A stretch of 64,000 nt of DNA from Pseudomonas frederiksbergensis (GTDB lineage: Bacteria > Pseudomonadota > Gammaproteobacteria > Pseudomonadales > Pseudomonadaceae), in NCBI RefSeq assembly GCF_003732705.1, contig NZ_MOBR01000020.1:1-64000 (forward strand). Direction: 5' to 3'. Under the pieces are notes generated by a model. It saw nothing but the letters and a program-made list of their open reading frames with translations, was not told where the DNA came from and did no database searches. The position numbers were made by a program, and so were the translations under genes. Shown piece after piece: positions 1 to 9,185 of this stretch (position 1 is its first letter; each line of letters starts with the position of its first letter).

Positions 1-34
1 CCCCTATCTGCGTATGCAGGTAGGGGTTTTGTTT
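1..34. terminator. Rho-independent terminator (possibly cut by window edge)
   Basis: The first bases form an inverted repeat, CCCCTA...TAGGGG with an inner TGC/GCA pairing, followed by a T-rich run (GTTTTGTTTT). This fits a terminator for a gene lying left of the window, or a bidirectional terminator also serving the oxidoreductase gene that ends at 105. The left arm starts at base 1, so it may be longer than seen. Confidence 0.6.
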
Positions 35-104
35 TGCCCGCAGGAAAGTGCGCAAAGAAAAGGGACAGCTCAATGGCTATCCCTGGGTACAGCCAACCGC
101 ACCG

Positions 105-1028
105 TCAGTGAAACATTGGCAGGACATGTTCAGCGATCTCTTCAATCACCTCTGCCACGGGGCGTTCGCTACGACGCATATGCAGGCCCACATGCTGCAC
201 ACCTGCATCACGCAACGCTTGAAGCTCATCAATCAATGCCAGTCGCCCGCAACTACCGCCGAAGCGCACGCGCCGCATTGGCGCATAAGGATTTGCTTCC
301 AGATCCAGATGAACAAAGCTGAGGTAAGGCTTATCGCCGCCGACCTCACGCCATAACCCCACGCGACGACGATGCTCATCCGGGGTGCCAGGGTAGGCGA
401 GCCAACCGTCCATATGCTGGCCAATCCAGGCCGGAGACTGCTGCCCCAGTCCCGCCACCAGCAACGGCACCGGCTGATCACGCTCCGGTAGCAGGCGCGC
501 ACCCACAGGCAAGCGACCGTCACCTTGGCTGCGCAACAACTCGACCGTATCTCGAAAGATCTCGCCTCGCTGGGCGTAGTCGACACCGAACAACGGATAC
601 TCCATCGGCCGATCACCACTGGCAACGCCCAGCAGCAGGCGTCCGTCACTCAGCTCGTCGACACTGTTGGCAGCTTTCAGTGTCAGCCACGGCTGCCGCA
701 ATGGCAGAACAACCGCTGCCGTGCCCAACATAATGTTGTCGGTAATCCCCGCCAGGTAGCCAAGGTACGAAAAGGCTTCAAATACTTGGGCCGCATCGCC
801 GAAATTGGGGTCATACACGGGCACGTCGCGCACCCAAAGCGCAGCAAACCCGGCCTTATCGGCCAAGCGTGCCATCGCCGCATGCTGCTTCAGATCGGGA
901 ACACCGAAAGGCCTGTCCTCGACCGTCCGAAGCCGCTGTCCAGCCGTGGACCAATCGTTATCCAGCGGCAGTTCCAGGCCAATGGAAAACCCATTCGAGC
1001 CCAGTAATCGTTGAAATCGTGAGTGCAT
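105..1028 (-). CDS. Luciferase-like (LLM class) flavin-dependent oxidoreductase
   Basis: This looks like a bacterial luciferase/F420-type TIM-barrel oxidoreductase that would use reduced flavin to oxidise an unknown small substrate in the cytoplasm. The core contains the family-typical stretches around ARLADKAGFAALWVRD, then IMLGTAAVVLPLR, then ELSDGRLLLGVASGD. The length, about 307 residues, is normal for the family. The frame is open to 1058, but I chose the internal ATG at 1028 because GGAGC sits just upstream of it on the minus strand and the upstream extension is not family-like. No neighbour is co-oriented, so it is probably monocistronic. The substrate cannot be read from the sequence. 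Confidence 0.85.
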   Translation of the reverse strand: MHSRFQRLLGSNGFSIGLELPLDNDWSTAGQRLRTVEDRPFGVPDLKQHAAMARLADKAGFAALWVRDVPVYDPNFGDAAQVFEAFSYLGYLAGITDNIMLGTAAVVLPLRQPWLTLKAANSVDELSDGRLLLGVASGDRPMEYPLFGVDYAQRGEIFRDTVELLRSQGDGRLPVGARLLPERDQPVPLLVAGLGQQSPAWIGQHMDGWLAYPGTPDEHRRRVGLWREVGGDKPYLSFVHLDLEANPYAPMRRVRFGGSCGRLALIDELQALRDAGVQHVGLHMRRSERPVAEVIEEIAEHVLPMFH

Positions 1029-1304
1029 AAAAAGCTCCAAAAAGGGAATCACATGCACCCAGTATCTACAGGCCTATCAGCAAGAAAAATGCATGAATGG
1101 GAATATCAATCTTGAGTAAAACGCACGAGTACATCCCGACCTCCCACACGGCCGACCGTCGTTTTGGCCCTCAAGGACAACCGTTCGAGGAAATCGCGCT
1201 AAAGTGCCGGCGTCATTTTTGGTATGGTGCAGCTCGTTTTTTAACGGACTGATTTCAAGCCTGAGGATCGGCACCCCCTTCATAGTCAAAGAGCTGCTGC
1301 AGAA

Positions 1305-3197
1305 ATGCCCGAACCGATACCGATCAAAGATCACGAAAAAGAGACGCGCCTGGTCAATAAAAGACTGATGGCCTGCGCCTTGTTTGTGGTCGCCATCACC
1401 TGCGCGCTGGTCGTGCGCATGTACGTACTGCAAGTGGTCGAGTTCGACTACCACTCGACCATCTCCGAAAATAACCGCGTCCACGTTTTGCCGATCACCC
1501 CGACACGAGGGCTGATCTTTGACCGCAATGGCGTAGTCCTGGCAGACAACCGGCCCAGCTTTAACCTGACCATCACCCGCGAACGCACCTCCGACGTCAA
1601 AGAAGAACTGGATGAGGTGGTCAATCTCCTGCACTTGCCGGCTGAAGACCGCACGTTGTTCGATAAAGCGATGAAGCAGGCGCGGCACCCGTTCGTTCCG
1701 GTGACCTTGTTCTACGAACTCACCGAAGAGCAGATCGCCGTCCTAGCGGTCAACGAGTTCCGCCTGCCGGGGCTTGATGTCGAGCCGCAATTCGTCCGTC
1801 ACTACCCGATGGGCGCACACTTCGCCCACTCGATCGGTTACGTCGGTCGTATCAACGAGAAAGAATCCAAGGCGCTGGATGGGGTGGAGTACCGCGGCAC
1901 CCAATCCATCGGCAAGACCGGCATCGAGAAGTTCTATGAGTCTGAACTGCACGGCCACGTCGGTTACGAAGAAGTCGAGACCAACGCCCAGGGCCGCGTA
2001 CTGCGCGTGCTCAAGCACACCGATCCGACACCGGGCAAAAACATCGTTCTGAGCCTCGATGTTCACCTTCAGGAAGCCGCCGAAGATGCCCTGGGGGATC
2101 GTCGTGGTTCGGTAGTTGCCCTCGATCCATCGACCGGCGAAGTGCTGGCCATGGTCAGCAAGCCAAGCTTCGATCCGAACATGTTCGTGACCGGTATCAG
2201 CTTCAAGGAATACGCGGCGCTGCATGACTCTATCGACCGGCCGCTGTTCAACCGTGTCTTGCGTGGCCTCTATGCGCCGGGCTCGACCATCAAGCCGGAA
2301 ATGGCGATTGCCGGTCTCGATGCCGGTGTGGTCACCCCGCAAACCCGCGTCTTCGATCCTGGTTACTACCAACTGCCGGACTTCGATCACAAATACCGCA
2401 ACTGGAACCACAGCGGCGATGGCTGGGTGGACATGGACGCAGCGATCATGCGTTCCAACGACACCTACTTCTACGACCTGGCGCACAAGTTGGGCATCGA
2501 CCGATTGCACGACTACATGGCGATGTTCGGGTTGGGTGAGAAAGTCTCCCTGGACATGTTCGAAGAGTCGCCCGGTCTGATGCCGTCCCAGGCCTGGAAG
2601 CGCGCGACCCGGCGTCAGCCATGGTTCCCGGGGGAAACCGTGATCCTCGGTATCGGCCAGGGCTACATGCAGGTCACGCCGCTGCAACTGGCCCAGGCCA
2701 CCGCGTTGATTGCCAACAAAGGCGTATGGAACCGACCGCACCTGGCCAAGACCGTCGACGGCGTGGCGCCGGTAGACGAGAATCCGATGCCGAACATCCT
2801 GCTCAAGGATCCGCGTGACTGGGAACAGGTCAACCACGGCATGCAAATGGTGATGCACGACGCGCGCGGCATCGCCCGGGCTGCAGCGGTGGGGGCCCAG
2901 TACCGAATCGCCGGCAAGAGTGGTACCGCGCAAGTGGTGGCGATCAAGCAGGGTGAGCGTTACAACCGGGCGAAGACCCTGGAACGTAACCGCGACAACG
3001 CCTTGTTCGTCGGTTTCGCCCCGGCCGAACACCCGAAGATTGTGATCTCGGTGATGATCGAAAACGGCGAGGCCGGTGGTCGCGTCGCTGGTCCGGTGGT
3101 GCGGCAGATCATGGACGCCTGGCTACTCGATCAGGACGGCCATCTCAAGCCTCAATACGCCACGCCCGCCAAACCGCCGGGCGATCCACACGTCTAA
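1305..3197 (+). CDS. mrdA: Penicillin-binding protein 2 (peptidoglycan transpeptidase), orphan copy
   Basis: A class B penicillin-binding protein of the PBP2/MrdA type, which cross-links peptidoglycan during cell elongation in the periplasm. It has a single N-terminal membrane anchor (about residues 21-44), a PBP dimerisation region with the motif TRGLIFDRNG, and a complete transpeptidase domain: SxxK as STIK near residue 327, SxN as SND near 384 and KSGT near 538. The length of 630 residues is normal. It is not flanked by rodA, mltB or rlpA, the usual mrdA neighbours, so it is probably a second copy and not the housekeeping gene. The ATG at 1305 has only a weak ribosome-binding site. The 246-base gap upstream shows no gene. 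Confidence 0.88.
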   Translation: MPEPIPIKDHEKETRLVNKRLMACALFVVAITCALVVRMYVLQVVEFDYHSTISENNRVHVLPITPTRGLIFDRNGVVLADNRPSFNLTITRERTSDVKEELDEVVNLLHLPAEDRTLFDKAMKQARHPFVPVTLFYELTEEQIAVLAVNEFRLPGLDVEPQFVRHYPMGAHFAHSIGYVGRINEKESKALDGVEYRGTQSIGKTGIEKFYESELHGHVGYEEVETNAQGRVLRVLKHTDPTPGKNIVLSLDVHLQEAAEDALGDRRGSVVALDPSTGEVLAMVSKPSFDPNMFVTGISFKEYAALHDSIDRPLFNRVLRGLYAPGSTIKPEMAIAGLDAGVVTPQTRVFDPGYYQLPDFDHKYRNWNHSGDGWVDMDAAIMRSNDTYFYDLAHKLGIDRLHDYMAMFGLGEKVSLDMFEESPGLMPSQAWKRATRRQPWFPGETVILGIGQGYMQVTPLQLAQATALIANKGVWNRPHLAKTVDGVAPVDENPMPNILLKDPRDWEQVNHGMQMVMHDARGIARAAAVGAQYRIAGKSGTAQVVAIKQGERYNRAKTLERNRDNALFVGFAPAEHPKIVISVMIENGEAGGRVAGPVVRQIMDAWLLDQDGHLKPQYATPAKPPGDPHV

Positions 3198-3209
3198 GCG
3201 CTCAGAGCT

Positions 3210-4169
3210 TCACAGCACAGGCTCACGGATGCTGAGCATGTGCTGGAAGCTCTCCAGGAACACCGTTTCTGCCTGAGTCATCTTCTGCTCGCGATTCCAC
3301 AACAGCTGGATATCGAAATCCACCACGCCGTCTTCCGGCGGCAAACGCCAGAGCAGACCCTGCTCCACATCCCGTCGCACCAAGTGCACCGGCAAACAAC
3401 CAATCCCGAACCCTGCGCAGATCAAGCGGTAAATTTCTTCGAAACTGGTGGAGGAGGCGACGATCTTGCCGGTAAAGCCCTGTTCATCCCGAAACAGCGT
3501 CAACGGCGAAAGATTGCCGCCCAGTTGATCGCTGGTAAAACTCACAAAGTTCTCCGCCGCCAACTGTTCCAAGGTCAGGTTCTCTTGCCCGAACAGTCGA
3601 TGCCGCTGGCCGCAAAAGTACGCATAACGCTCACGAAACAACACCCGCTGCTCCAGCCGTGGCTGCGGTAAACGGCACAGGCCGACGCCAATGGTTGCGG
3701 TCTTTTGCAGCAACGAACTGATGATGTTCGAGCTGCCCATCACCTCGACTTCCAGCTCGATTTTCGGGTGGGTTTCATGGAAGTCTGCAAGAAACTCATC
3801 GTAGTGCCGCGCCTGCACGCCACTGACGGTGAGGATGCGGATCTTGCCCACCACATCGTCATGCCGACTTTCCACCACCGTGCCCAAACGGGAAATATCA
3901 CCGTAGATATCCGCCGCAATGCGCAGGACTTCTTCCCCGGTTTCCGTCAGATCAAAGCGCCGGCCGCTGCGGGCGATCAACACACATTCCAATTGTTCTT
4001 CCAGACGTTTCAGCGCCTGGCTCACCGCCGACTGGGTGATGTGCAAACGCGCGGCAGCGCGGCTCATGCTGCCTTCCTGGCCAATCACCAGATAAGTGCG
4101 AAGCAGGTTCCAATCGAGCCGGTCATTCAGAAAACGACGACCGACCCACGGGTTCGAAGTGGAGGACAT
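3210..4169 (-). CDS. LysR-family transcriptional regulator (divergent from MHS transporter)
   Basis: A LysR-type regulator with an N-terminal winged helix-turn-helix (GSMSRAAARLHITQSAVSQALKRLEEQL) followed by the periplasmic-binding-protein-like effector domain. The ATG at 4169 (MSSTSNPW) was preferred over the in-frame start at 4190. It is transcribed away from the MHS transporter at 4326 and presumably controls the transporter-aldolase-dehydrogenase operon. It is a close paralogue of the LysR protein at 9786-10718: both share DRLDWNLLRT near the N-terminus and a matching RERYAYFCG / RQRYAFFCG stretch in the effector domain. That suggests the regulator-transporter pair was duplicated. The effector is unknown. 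Confidence 0.9.
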   Translation of the reverse strand: MSSTSNPWVGRRFLNDRLDWNLLRTYLVIGQEGSMSRAAARLHITQSAVSQALKRLEEQLECVLIARSGRRFDLTETGEEVLRIAADIYGDISRLGTVVESRHDDVVGKIRILTVSGVQARHYDEFLADFHETHPKIELEVEVMGSSNIISSLLQKTATIGVGLCRLPQPRLEQRVLFRERYAYFCGQRHRLFGQENLTLEQLAAENFVSFTSDQLGGNLSPLTLFRDEQGFTGKIVASSTSFEEIYRLICAGFGIGCLPVHLVRRDVEQGLLWRLPPEDGVVDFDIQLLWNREQKMTQAETVFLESFQHMLSIREPVL

Positions 4170-4214
4170 AAATAATCCATGTAGTAGCACGGCTAATAGT
4201 AAAGATAAGAATTT

Positions 4215-4248
4215 GAAAATTGACTAATCCTGGCATGGAAGCGATAAA
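4215..4248 (+). promoter_or_regulatory. Sigma70-like promoter / operator block conserved with 10765-10798
   Basis: GAAAATTGACTAATC, 12 variable bases, then CGATAAA. Within it TTGACT and GATAAA are separated by exactly 17 bases, as in a sigma70 promoter pointing at the MHS gene. The same block with identical spacing lies between the second LysR gene and its divergent transporter. The conservation beyond -35/-10 suggests that the regulator binding site overlaps it. Confidence 0.6.
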
Positions 4249-4325
4249 GCCCACAAGCGCCGCAGAGTGCAACCGTATCCAGCCTTCAGTACCTGCCCAA
4301 AACTATAAATACACAGGGTCCTTGC

Positions 4326-5627
4326 ATGCACACTACCCCTCAACCGCGACGAGCCGCGGCCGCTGCCTTCATTGGCACGACCATCGAGTTCTACGACTTT
4401 TACATCTACGCCACCGCGGCGGCGCTGGTGCTCGGGCAAGTGTTCTTTCCCAGCAGTGACCCGGTAATGAGCACCCTGGCAGCCTTCGGCAGTTTCGCCG
4501 TTGGCTTCATCGCCCGACCAATGGCCGGTATGGTTTTCGGTCACTTGGGAGATCGTTTGGGCCGCAAGAAAATGCTGCTGGTGACCATGGCATTGATGGG
4601 CCTGGCCACCGCCGGAATCGGTTTGCTGCCGAGCTACGCCAGCGTTGGCATCTGGGCGCCGGTCGGTCTGATCGTGCTGCGATTGATCCAGGGGATTTCC
4701 GTCGGCGGCGAGTGGGGCGGGGCGGTGCTGATGGCCAGCGAGCACGCACCGGCCAAACGCAAGACCTTCTACGCCTCGTTCGCCCAACTCGGCAGCCCGG
4801 CAGGTTTGCTGCTGGCGTTGATCGCTTTTCGCTTGGTGACATCGCTTGAGCCAGCGGACTTCCTCGCCTGGGGCTGGCGTCTGCCGTTCCTGGCCAGCGG
4901 CGTGCTGATGATGGTGGGCCTGATGATCCGTTCCGGGGTCCACGAATCACCGGAATTCGCCAAGGTCCGGGACAACAACGAAACCGCCCAATACCCGGTG
5001 AAGGACGTGATCCGCACCTGCTGGCGGCAAATCCTGTTCGCCGCTGCTGCCGTGACCATCGGTTCCGCCGGGTTCTTCTTCACCAACACCTTCATGATCA
5101 CTTACGTCACCCAATACCAGGGCATCCCGCGCTCGACGATTCTCGATTGCCTGTTCCTGGTGACGGTCATTCAATTGCTCTCGCAACCACTCTCCGCATT
5201 GCTTGCCGAGCGGATTGGCGAAGGTCGCTTCCTGAAACTCGTCGCGCTGTTGTGCATGGTCACGCCGTACCCGATGTTCCTGCTGGTCGGCACGCAAAAC
5301 ATCGTGTTGATGACCGCCGGCATCGCGTTGGCGGTGGTGATCCTCTCGGCGCTGTACGCGGTGATTGCCGGGTACATGACCCAGGCGTTCCCGGTGCACC
5401 TGCGCTACTCGGGCATTTCCATCGCTTACCAGTTGAGCTGCGCCCTGGCCGGCGGCACTACGCCGCTGATCGGCACGCTGCTGGCCAGTAAATTTTCCGG
5501 ACAATGGTGGCCGCTGGCGGTGTTCTTCACCTTGCTCTCGGCCCTGTCCCTGATCGGTGTTTGCGGCCTGGCTCGCTTGCGCGCCAACCCGGTCGTCACC
5601 CACGCTGCTAAAGAGGTGTATTCGTGA
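4326..5627 (+). CDS. MFS transporter, metabolite:H+ symporter (MHS) family, copy 1
   Basis: A 433-residue twelve-helix permease of the MHS (ShiA/KgtP-like) subgroup, expected to import an organic acid with protons across the inner membrane. The diagnostic signature GHLGDRLGRKKML follows helix 2, and GGEWGGAVLMASEHAPAKR follows helix 4. The start is followed directly by the family opening (RRAAAAAFIGTTIEFYDFYIY). It heads an operon: its stop overlaps the GTG start of the class II aldolase (GTGA at 5624). It is clearly homologous to the permeases at 7410 and 10882, closest to the latter. The transported compound is unknown but should be the substrate of the aldolase/dehydrogenase pair downstream. 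Confidence 0.9.
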   Translation: MHTTPQPRRAAAAAFIGTTIEFYDFYIYATAAALVLGQVFFPSSDPVMSTLAAFGSFAVGFIARPMAGMVFGHLGDRLGRKKMLLVTMALMGLATAGIGLLPSYASVGIWAPVGLIVLRLIQGISVGGEWGGAVLMASEHAPAKRKTFYASFAQLGSPAGLLLALIAFRLVTSLEPADFLAWGWRLPFLASGVLMMVGLMIRSGVHESPEFAKVRDNNETAQYPVKDVIRTCWRQILFAAAAVTIGSAGFFFTNTFMITYVTQYQGIPRSTILDCLFLVTVIQLLSQPLSALLAERIGEGRFLKLVALLCMVTPYPMFLLVGTQNIVLMTAGIALAVVILSALYAVIAGYMTQAFPVHLRYSGISIAYQLSCALAGGTTPLIGTLLASKFSGQWWPLAVFFTLLSALSLIGVCGLARLRANPVVTHAAKEVYS

Positions 5628-6379
5628 GTAAACCCGCACACATCGACCCGATTGAATGGCAAGCCCGTTGCGAACTGGCGGCGCTGTATCGCTTGGTCGC
5701 GCACTTTCGCATGACCGACCTGATCGACACCCACATCACCCTGCGCATTCCAGGACCTGAGCATCATTTCCTGATCAACCGCTACGGGGTGATTTTCGAC
5801 CGCATGCGCGCCTCGGACCTGGTGCGCATCGATCAGGACGGGCGCATCGTCGATCCCGAATACGCCGGTCACCGGGTCAACGCCGCAGGGTTTGTCATTC
5901 ACTCGGCGATCCACATGGCGCGCCCGGACCTGAACTGCGTAATCCACACGCACACCGCCGCCGGCATGGCCGTCGCTGCGCAGAAACAAGGTCTGCTGCC
6001 GATCACCCAGCACGCGCTGAAGTTTTACGGAAAACTGGCTTATCACACCTATGAAGGCATCGCCCTGTCGCTGGATGAGCGCGAGCGTTTGATCGCCGAC
6101 CTTGGCCCGCACCGGGCAATGATCCTGCGCAATCACGGCTTGTTGGTCGGTGGCTCCGGCGTGGCCCAGGCGTTCCAGGAAATCCACTTTCTGGAGCGTG
6201 CCTGTCAGGCGCAAGTGGCGGCGCTGGCCGGTGGTTCGGCGCTGCATTATCCATCGCCGGAAGTTTGCGCCCACACCGCCGAACAGTTTGACCGTGATGA
6301 ACAGGACAACATCATCGACCTGGCCTGGGAGGCCGCCCTGACCCTGATCGAATCCCAGCGCGAGTCCTACCTTTCATGA
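5624..6379 (+). CDS. Class II aldolase/adducin family protein
   Basis: A 251-residue protein of the class II (zinc) aldolase/adducin fold, a family of sugar-phosphate aldolases and related lyases or decarboxylases. Likely metal ligands are the HTHTAAG histidines near residue 110 and the later RNHGLLVGG histidine. It starts with GTG overlapping the transporter stop (4-base overlap), and its own stop overlaps the ATG of the dehydrogenase at 6376, indicating translational coupling in a three-gene operon. Many such proteins have been given functions (for example 3-oxo-tetronate 4-phosphate decarboxylase or fuculose-phosphate aldolase), but nothing here decides among them. Confidence 0.85.
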   Translation: MSKPAHIDPIEWQARCELAALYRLVAHFRMTDLIDTHITLRIPGPEHHFLINRYGVIFDRMRASDLVRIDQDGRIVDPEYAGHRVNAAGFVIHSAIHMARPDLNCVIHTHTAAGMAVAAQKQGLLPITQHALKFYGKLAYHTYEGIALSLDERERLIADLGPHRAMILRNHGLLVGGSGVAQAFQEIHFLERACQAQVAALAGGSALHYPSPEVCAHTAEQFDRDEQDNIIDLAWEAALTLIESQRESYLS

Positions 6380-7305
6380 ACACCGTCGTCCTGCTGTCCC
6401 GCGACAGCCTGTTACTTAAGCAACTGCAAGCCGCGTTCGCCCGCAGCGCGCCGCAACTCACCACGGTGCTGGCCGACGATCCGTTGGCCAAGAATGCGCA
6501 GATCGCCGCGTGCTGGTTTCCCTTGCCCGGCAGCCTCGCGGCATTGCCGAACCTGCAAGTGATTCACTCGGTCGCCGCCGGTATCGATCACCTGGAACAC
6601 GACCCGTCGTGTCCGGATTTGCCGGTGTGCCGGGTGGTCGATCCCGGCCACCGCCAGGGCATGACCGAGTACGTGCGCTGGGCGGTGATTCACTATCACC
6701 GGGGCTTCGACCAAGTACTGGAGCAACAGCGGCAGCAACACTGGGAGCGCCCGCTGCAACGGGCCGCGGGGCAATTCAAGGTCGGGGTGATGGGGCTGGG
6801 TTCGCTGGGCAGCGCGATTGCCCAGGATCTGGCCAGCGCGGGTTACGACGTTCGTGGTTGGGCTCGTCGTGGCAAAGATTTAAACGGTGTCCAGACCTTT
6901 GCTGGTGCGGAACAACTGAACCCGTTTCTCGATGGCCTGGAACTGCTGATCAACTTGTTGCCGCTGACCAGCGAAACCCGCGGCATTCTTGGCAACAAAA
7001 CATTCGAACACTTGGCCAATGGCGCCGCGCTGGTCAATTGCGGCCGCGGTGGTCACCTGAATATCGATGACCTCGAACACGCCCTGAAACGAGGAAGATT
7101 GCGCGGCGCTTTACTGGATGTTTTCGAACAAGAACCGCTACCCGCCGATCATCCTCTCTGGAACATGCCCGGCGTCACGATCACGCCGCACATGGCTTCG
7201 GCCGCGTCCCACGATTGTATTGCCGAACAAATAGCGGAGAACTTCCGCCGTTTAAACGCCGATGAACCGCTTTTGAATTGCGCCGACCGAACACTCGGTT
7301 ACTAA
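6376..7305 (+). CDS. D-2-hydroxyacid dehydrogenase (GhrA-like glyoxylate/hydroxypyruvate reductase)
   Basis: A NAD(P)-dependent 2-hydroxyacid dehydrogenase of 309 residues. The Rossmann motif is seen as VGVMGLGSLGSAIAQDL, the catalytic Arg in VNCGRGGHLN, the Glu in DVFEQEPLP and the His in ITPHMAS. The architecture matches the short GhrA type that reduces glyoxylate or hydroxypyruvate. It overlaps the aldolase gene by four bases, so the two enzymes probably act in succession on one imported compound. Two bases of spacing logic (ATGA) argue strongly for this start. The physiological direction and substrate are not visible. Confidence 0.88.
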   Translation: MNTVVLLSRDSLLLKQLQAAFARSAPQLTTVLADDPLAKNAQIAACWFPLPGSLAALPNLQVIHSVAAGIDHLEHDPSCPDLPVCRVVDPGHRQGMTEYVRWAVIHYHRGFDQVLEQQRQQHWERPLQRAAGQFKVGVMGLGSLGSAIAQDLASAGYDVRGWARRGKDLNGVQTFAGAEQLNPFLDGLELLINLLPLTSETRGILGNKTFEHLANGAALVNCGRGGHLNIDDLEHALKRGRLRGALLDVFEQEPLPADHPLWNMPGVTITPHMASAASHDCIAEQIAENFRRLNADEPLLNCADRTLGY

Positions 7306-7312
7306 CAACAAA

Positions 7313-7334
7313 CTCGCCCACGAAGTTGGGCGAG
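7313..7334 (+). terminator. Hairpin between dehydrogenase and second MHS transporter
   Basis: CTCGCCCA-CGAAGT-TGGGCGAG is a perfect 8-bp stem with a 6-base loop just after the dehydrogenase stop. No T-run follows, so it may be a weak terminator or an mRNA processing/stabilising hairpin separating expression of the upstream and downstream genes. Confidence 0.45.
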
Positions 7335-7409
7335 GCATAACAACAATCCCTCACTCTCAAACGATTTACTGCCAGTAAAAAACAATTAATCAAATTCCTG
7401 GAGTCAGTG

Positions 7410-8774
7410 ATGAGCGATCTATCGTCCGCAGAAAAGTCCGGCGACCCGCCGATCAGCATGAAAAAAGTCGCGGTGGCCAGTGTCATCGGCACCACCGTGG
7501 AATGGTACGACCTGTTTGTTTTCGCCACGGCGTCGGCGCTGGTGTTCAACAAAGTGTTCTTCCCGGACTTTGTGCCGTTGATCGGCACGTTACTGGCCTT
7601 CGGCACCTTCGCCTCGGCCTATCTGGCACGGATCGTCGGCGCAGCGTTATTCGGGCACTTCGGTGACAAACTGGGACGCAAGTCAATGTTGCTGATTTCG
7701 CTGCTGACCATGGGCGCCGCCACGTTCGCCATCGGCTTGTTGCCCAACTACGCGGCCATCGGCATCTGGGCGCCGATCCTGCTTTTATTGCTCAGGGTGA
7801 TTCAAGGTTTGGCGCTGGGCGGCGAGTGGGGCGGGGCGGTGTTGATGGCGGTGGAGCATGCGCCGGCCAACAAGCGCGGCTTGTACGGTTCGTGGGTGCA
7901 GATCGGCGTCCCGGCCGGAACCATGATCGCCAACCTGGCCTTCCTGTTGATCGCGGCCTACCTGTCCCCGGAAGACCTGTTGGCCTGGGGCTGGCGGATC
8001 CCGTTCCTCGCCAGCGTGTTGCTGATCGCCGTGGGTTTGTACATCCGCCTGAACATCGCCGAAACCCCGGCCTTCAACAAGGTCAAGGAAGCCGAAGTGC
8101 AGGTGAAAATGCCCCTGGCCGAAGTGTTTCGCAAGTACTGGAAGCAAGTGGTGCTCGGCGGCATCGCCACCATGTCGACCGGTGCGTCATTCAACATCAT
8201 CGTCGCGTTTGGCCTGACCTACGGCACGCAAAATCTCGGCTTCAGTCGCAGCACGATGCTCGGCGTGGTGTTGCTGTCCTGCGCCTGGTGCATCGTCATG
8301 TTGCCGGTGTTCGGCGCGCTGTCGGACCGCTACGGACGCAAGCCGATCATTGTCGCCGGCATCATCGCTGAAGCCCTGGTGGCGTTCCCGATGTTCTGGT
8401 TGATGGACACCAAAGAGCTGCCGTTGGTGATCTTCGGTTACCTGATGTTGATGACCGCGTTCGCTGCCAATTACGGCCCGATTGCGACGTTCCTCGCCGA
8501 ATTGTTCGGCACGCGGGTGCGCTATTCGGGGTTGTCGATCAGCTACATGTTGTCCGGTTTGCTGGGCAGTGCGGCGACGCCAATTGTCACCACCGCATTA
8601 CTGGCGGCGACTGGCAAAGGGTCTTCGGTGGCCTGGTACATGATCGGCGCGGCAGCGATTTCATTGCTGGCATTGTTGCTGCTGACCGAGACCTTCAAGC
8701 GCGACATCAGCGAAGTCCCGGTCGAGGCTCCGGCCGACCCGCAGCACAAACCCTTTAAATCGGCTGCGGCCTAA
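7410..8774 (+). CDS. MFS transporter, metabolite:H+ symporter (MHS) family, copy 2
   Basis: A 454-residue MHS-family permease with the conserved opening GTTVEWYDLFVFATAS, the loop signature GHFGDKLGRKSML and GGEWGGAVLMAVEHAP. The ATG at 7410 was chosen over the GTG at 7407 because GGAG sits 7 bases before the ATG. It is followed after 18 bases by a RidA gene, then an RraA-like gene, suggesting a three-gene unit distinct from, but next to, the first transporter operon. It is more distant from copies 1 and 3 than they are from each other. The cargo is probably an organic acid related to the pathway of the flanking enzymes. Confidence 0.9.
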   Translation: MSDLSSAEKSGDPPISMKKVAVASVIGTTVEWYDLFVFATASALVFNKVFFPDFVPLIGTLLAFGTFASAYLARIVGAALFGHFGDKLGRKSMLLISLLTMGAATFAIGLLPNYAAIGIWAPILLLLLRVIQGLALGGEWGGAVLMAVEHAPANKRGLYGSWVQIGVPAGTMIANLAFLLIAAYLSPEDLLAWGWRIPFLASVLLIAVGLYIRLNIAETPAFNKVKEAEVQVKMPLAEVFRKYWKQVVLGGIATMSTGASFNIIVAFGLTYGTQNLGFSRSTMLGVVLLSCAWCIVMLPVFGALSDRYGRKPIIVAGIIAEALVAFPMFWLMDTKELPLVIFGYLMLMTAFAANYGPIATFLAELFGTRVRYSGLSISYMLSGLLGSAATPIVTTALLAATGKGSSVAWYMIGAAAISLLALLLLTETFKRDISEVPVEAPADPQHKPFKSAAA

Positions 8775-8792
8775 GCCCAGGAGTTCCAAAGC

Positions 8793-9185
8793 ATGCGCAG
8801 AATCCAATCCGCCCCAGGTTTCATCGGCCCGGTCGGGCCTTACTCCCAAGCGGTGGTCAGCGGTCATCTGGTATTCACCGCCGGGCAGATTCCGGCTCAG
8901 AGTGGGCTCGACGATCAACCCGCCGAATTCCCCGAACAAGTGCGACAAACCTTGCGCAATCTGGAGGCGATCCTGATTGAAGCCGGCTCCGATTTCAGCC
9001 ATGTGATCAAGGTCAACGCCTACCTCACCGATCCGGCGCAACTGGAGCCGTTCAACGCCGTGTATCGCGAATTCCTCGGCCATGCGCCGCCGGCACGCAC
9101 CACGGTGTGCGTGACGTTGTGGGGTGTGTCGCTGGAAATCGAATGTGTCGCGGAGTTGATAACCAAGGAGCCGCAACATGGATGA
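8793..9185 (+). CDS. RidA-family (YjgF/YER057c/UK114) enamine/imine deaminase
   Basis: A 130-residue RidA-fold protein. Family members form trimers and hydrolyse reactive enamines or imines to keto acids, protecting PLP enzymes. The GPVGPYSQAV start region and the PPARTTV segment with the conserved Arg are present; the terminal Glu-containing segment is ECVAEL. It overlaps the downstream RraA-like gene by 8 bases (start at 9178), so they are co-translated. Its presence suggests that the pathway generates an amino-acid-derived imine/enamine or a keto acid, although RidA relatives also occur as generic helpers in catabolic operons. Confidence 0.88.
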   Translation: MRRIQSAPGFIGPVGPYSQAVVSGHLVFTAGQIPAQSGLDDQPAEFPEQVRQTLRNLEAILIEAGSDFSHVIKVNAYLTDPAQLEPFNAVYREFLGHAPPARTTVCVTLWGVSLEIECVAELITKEPQHG

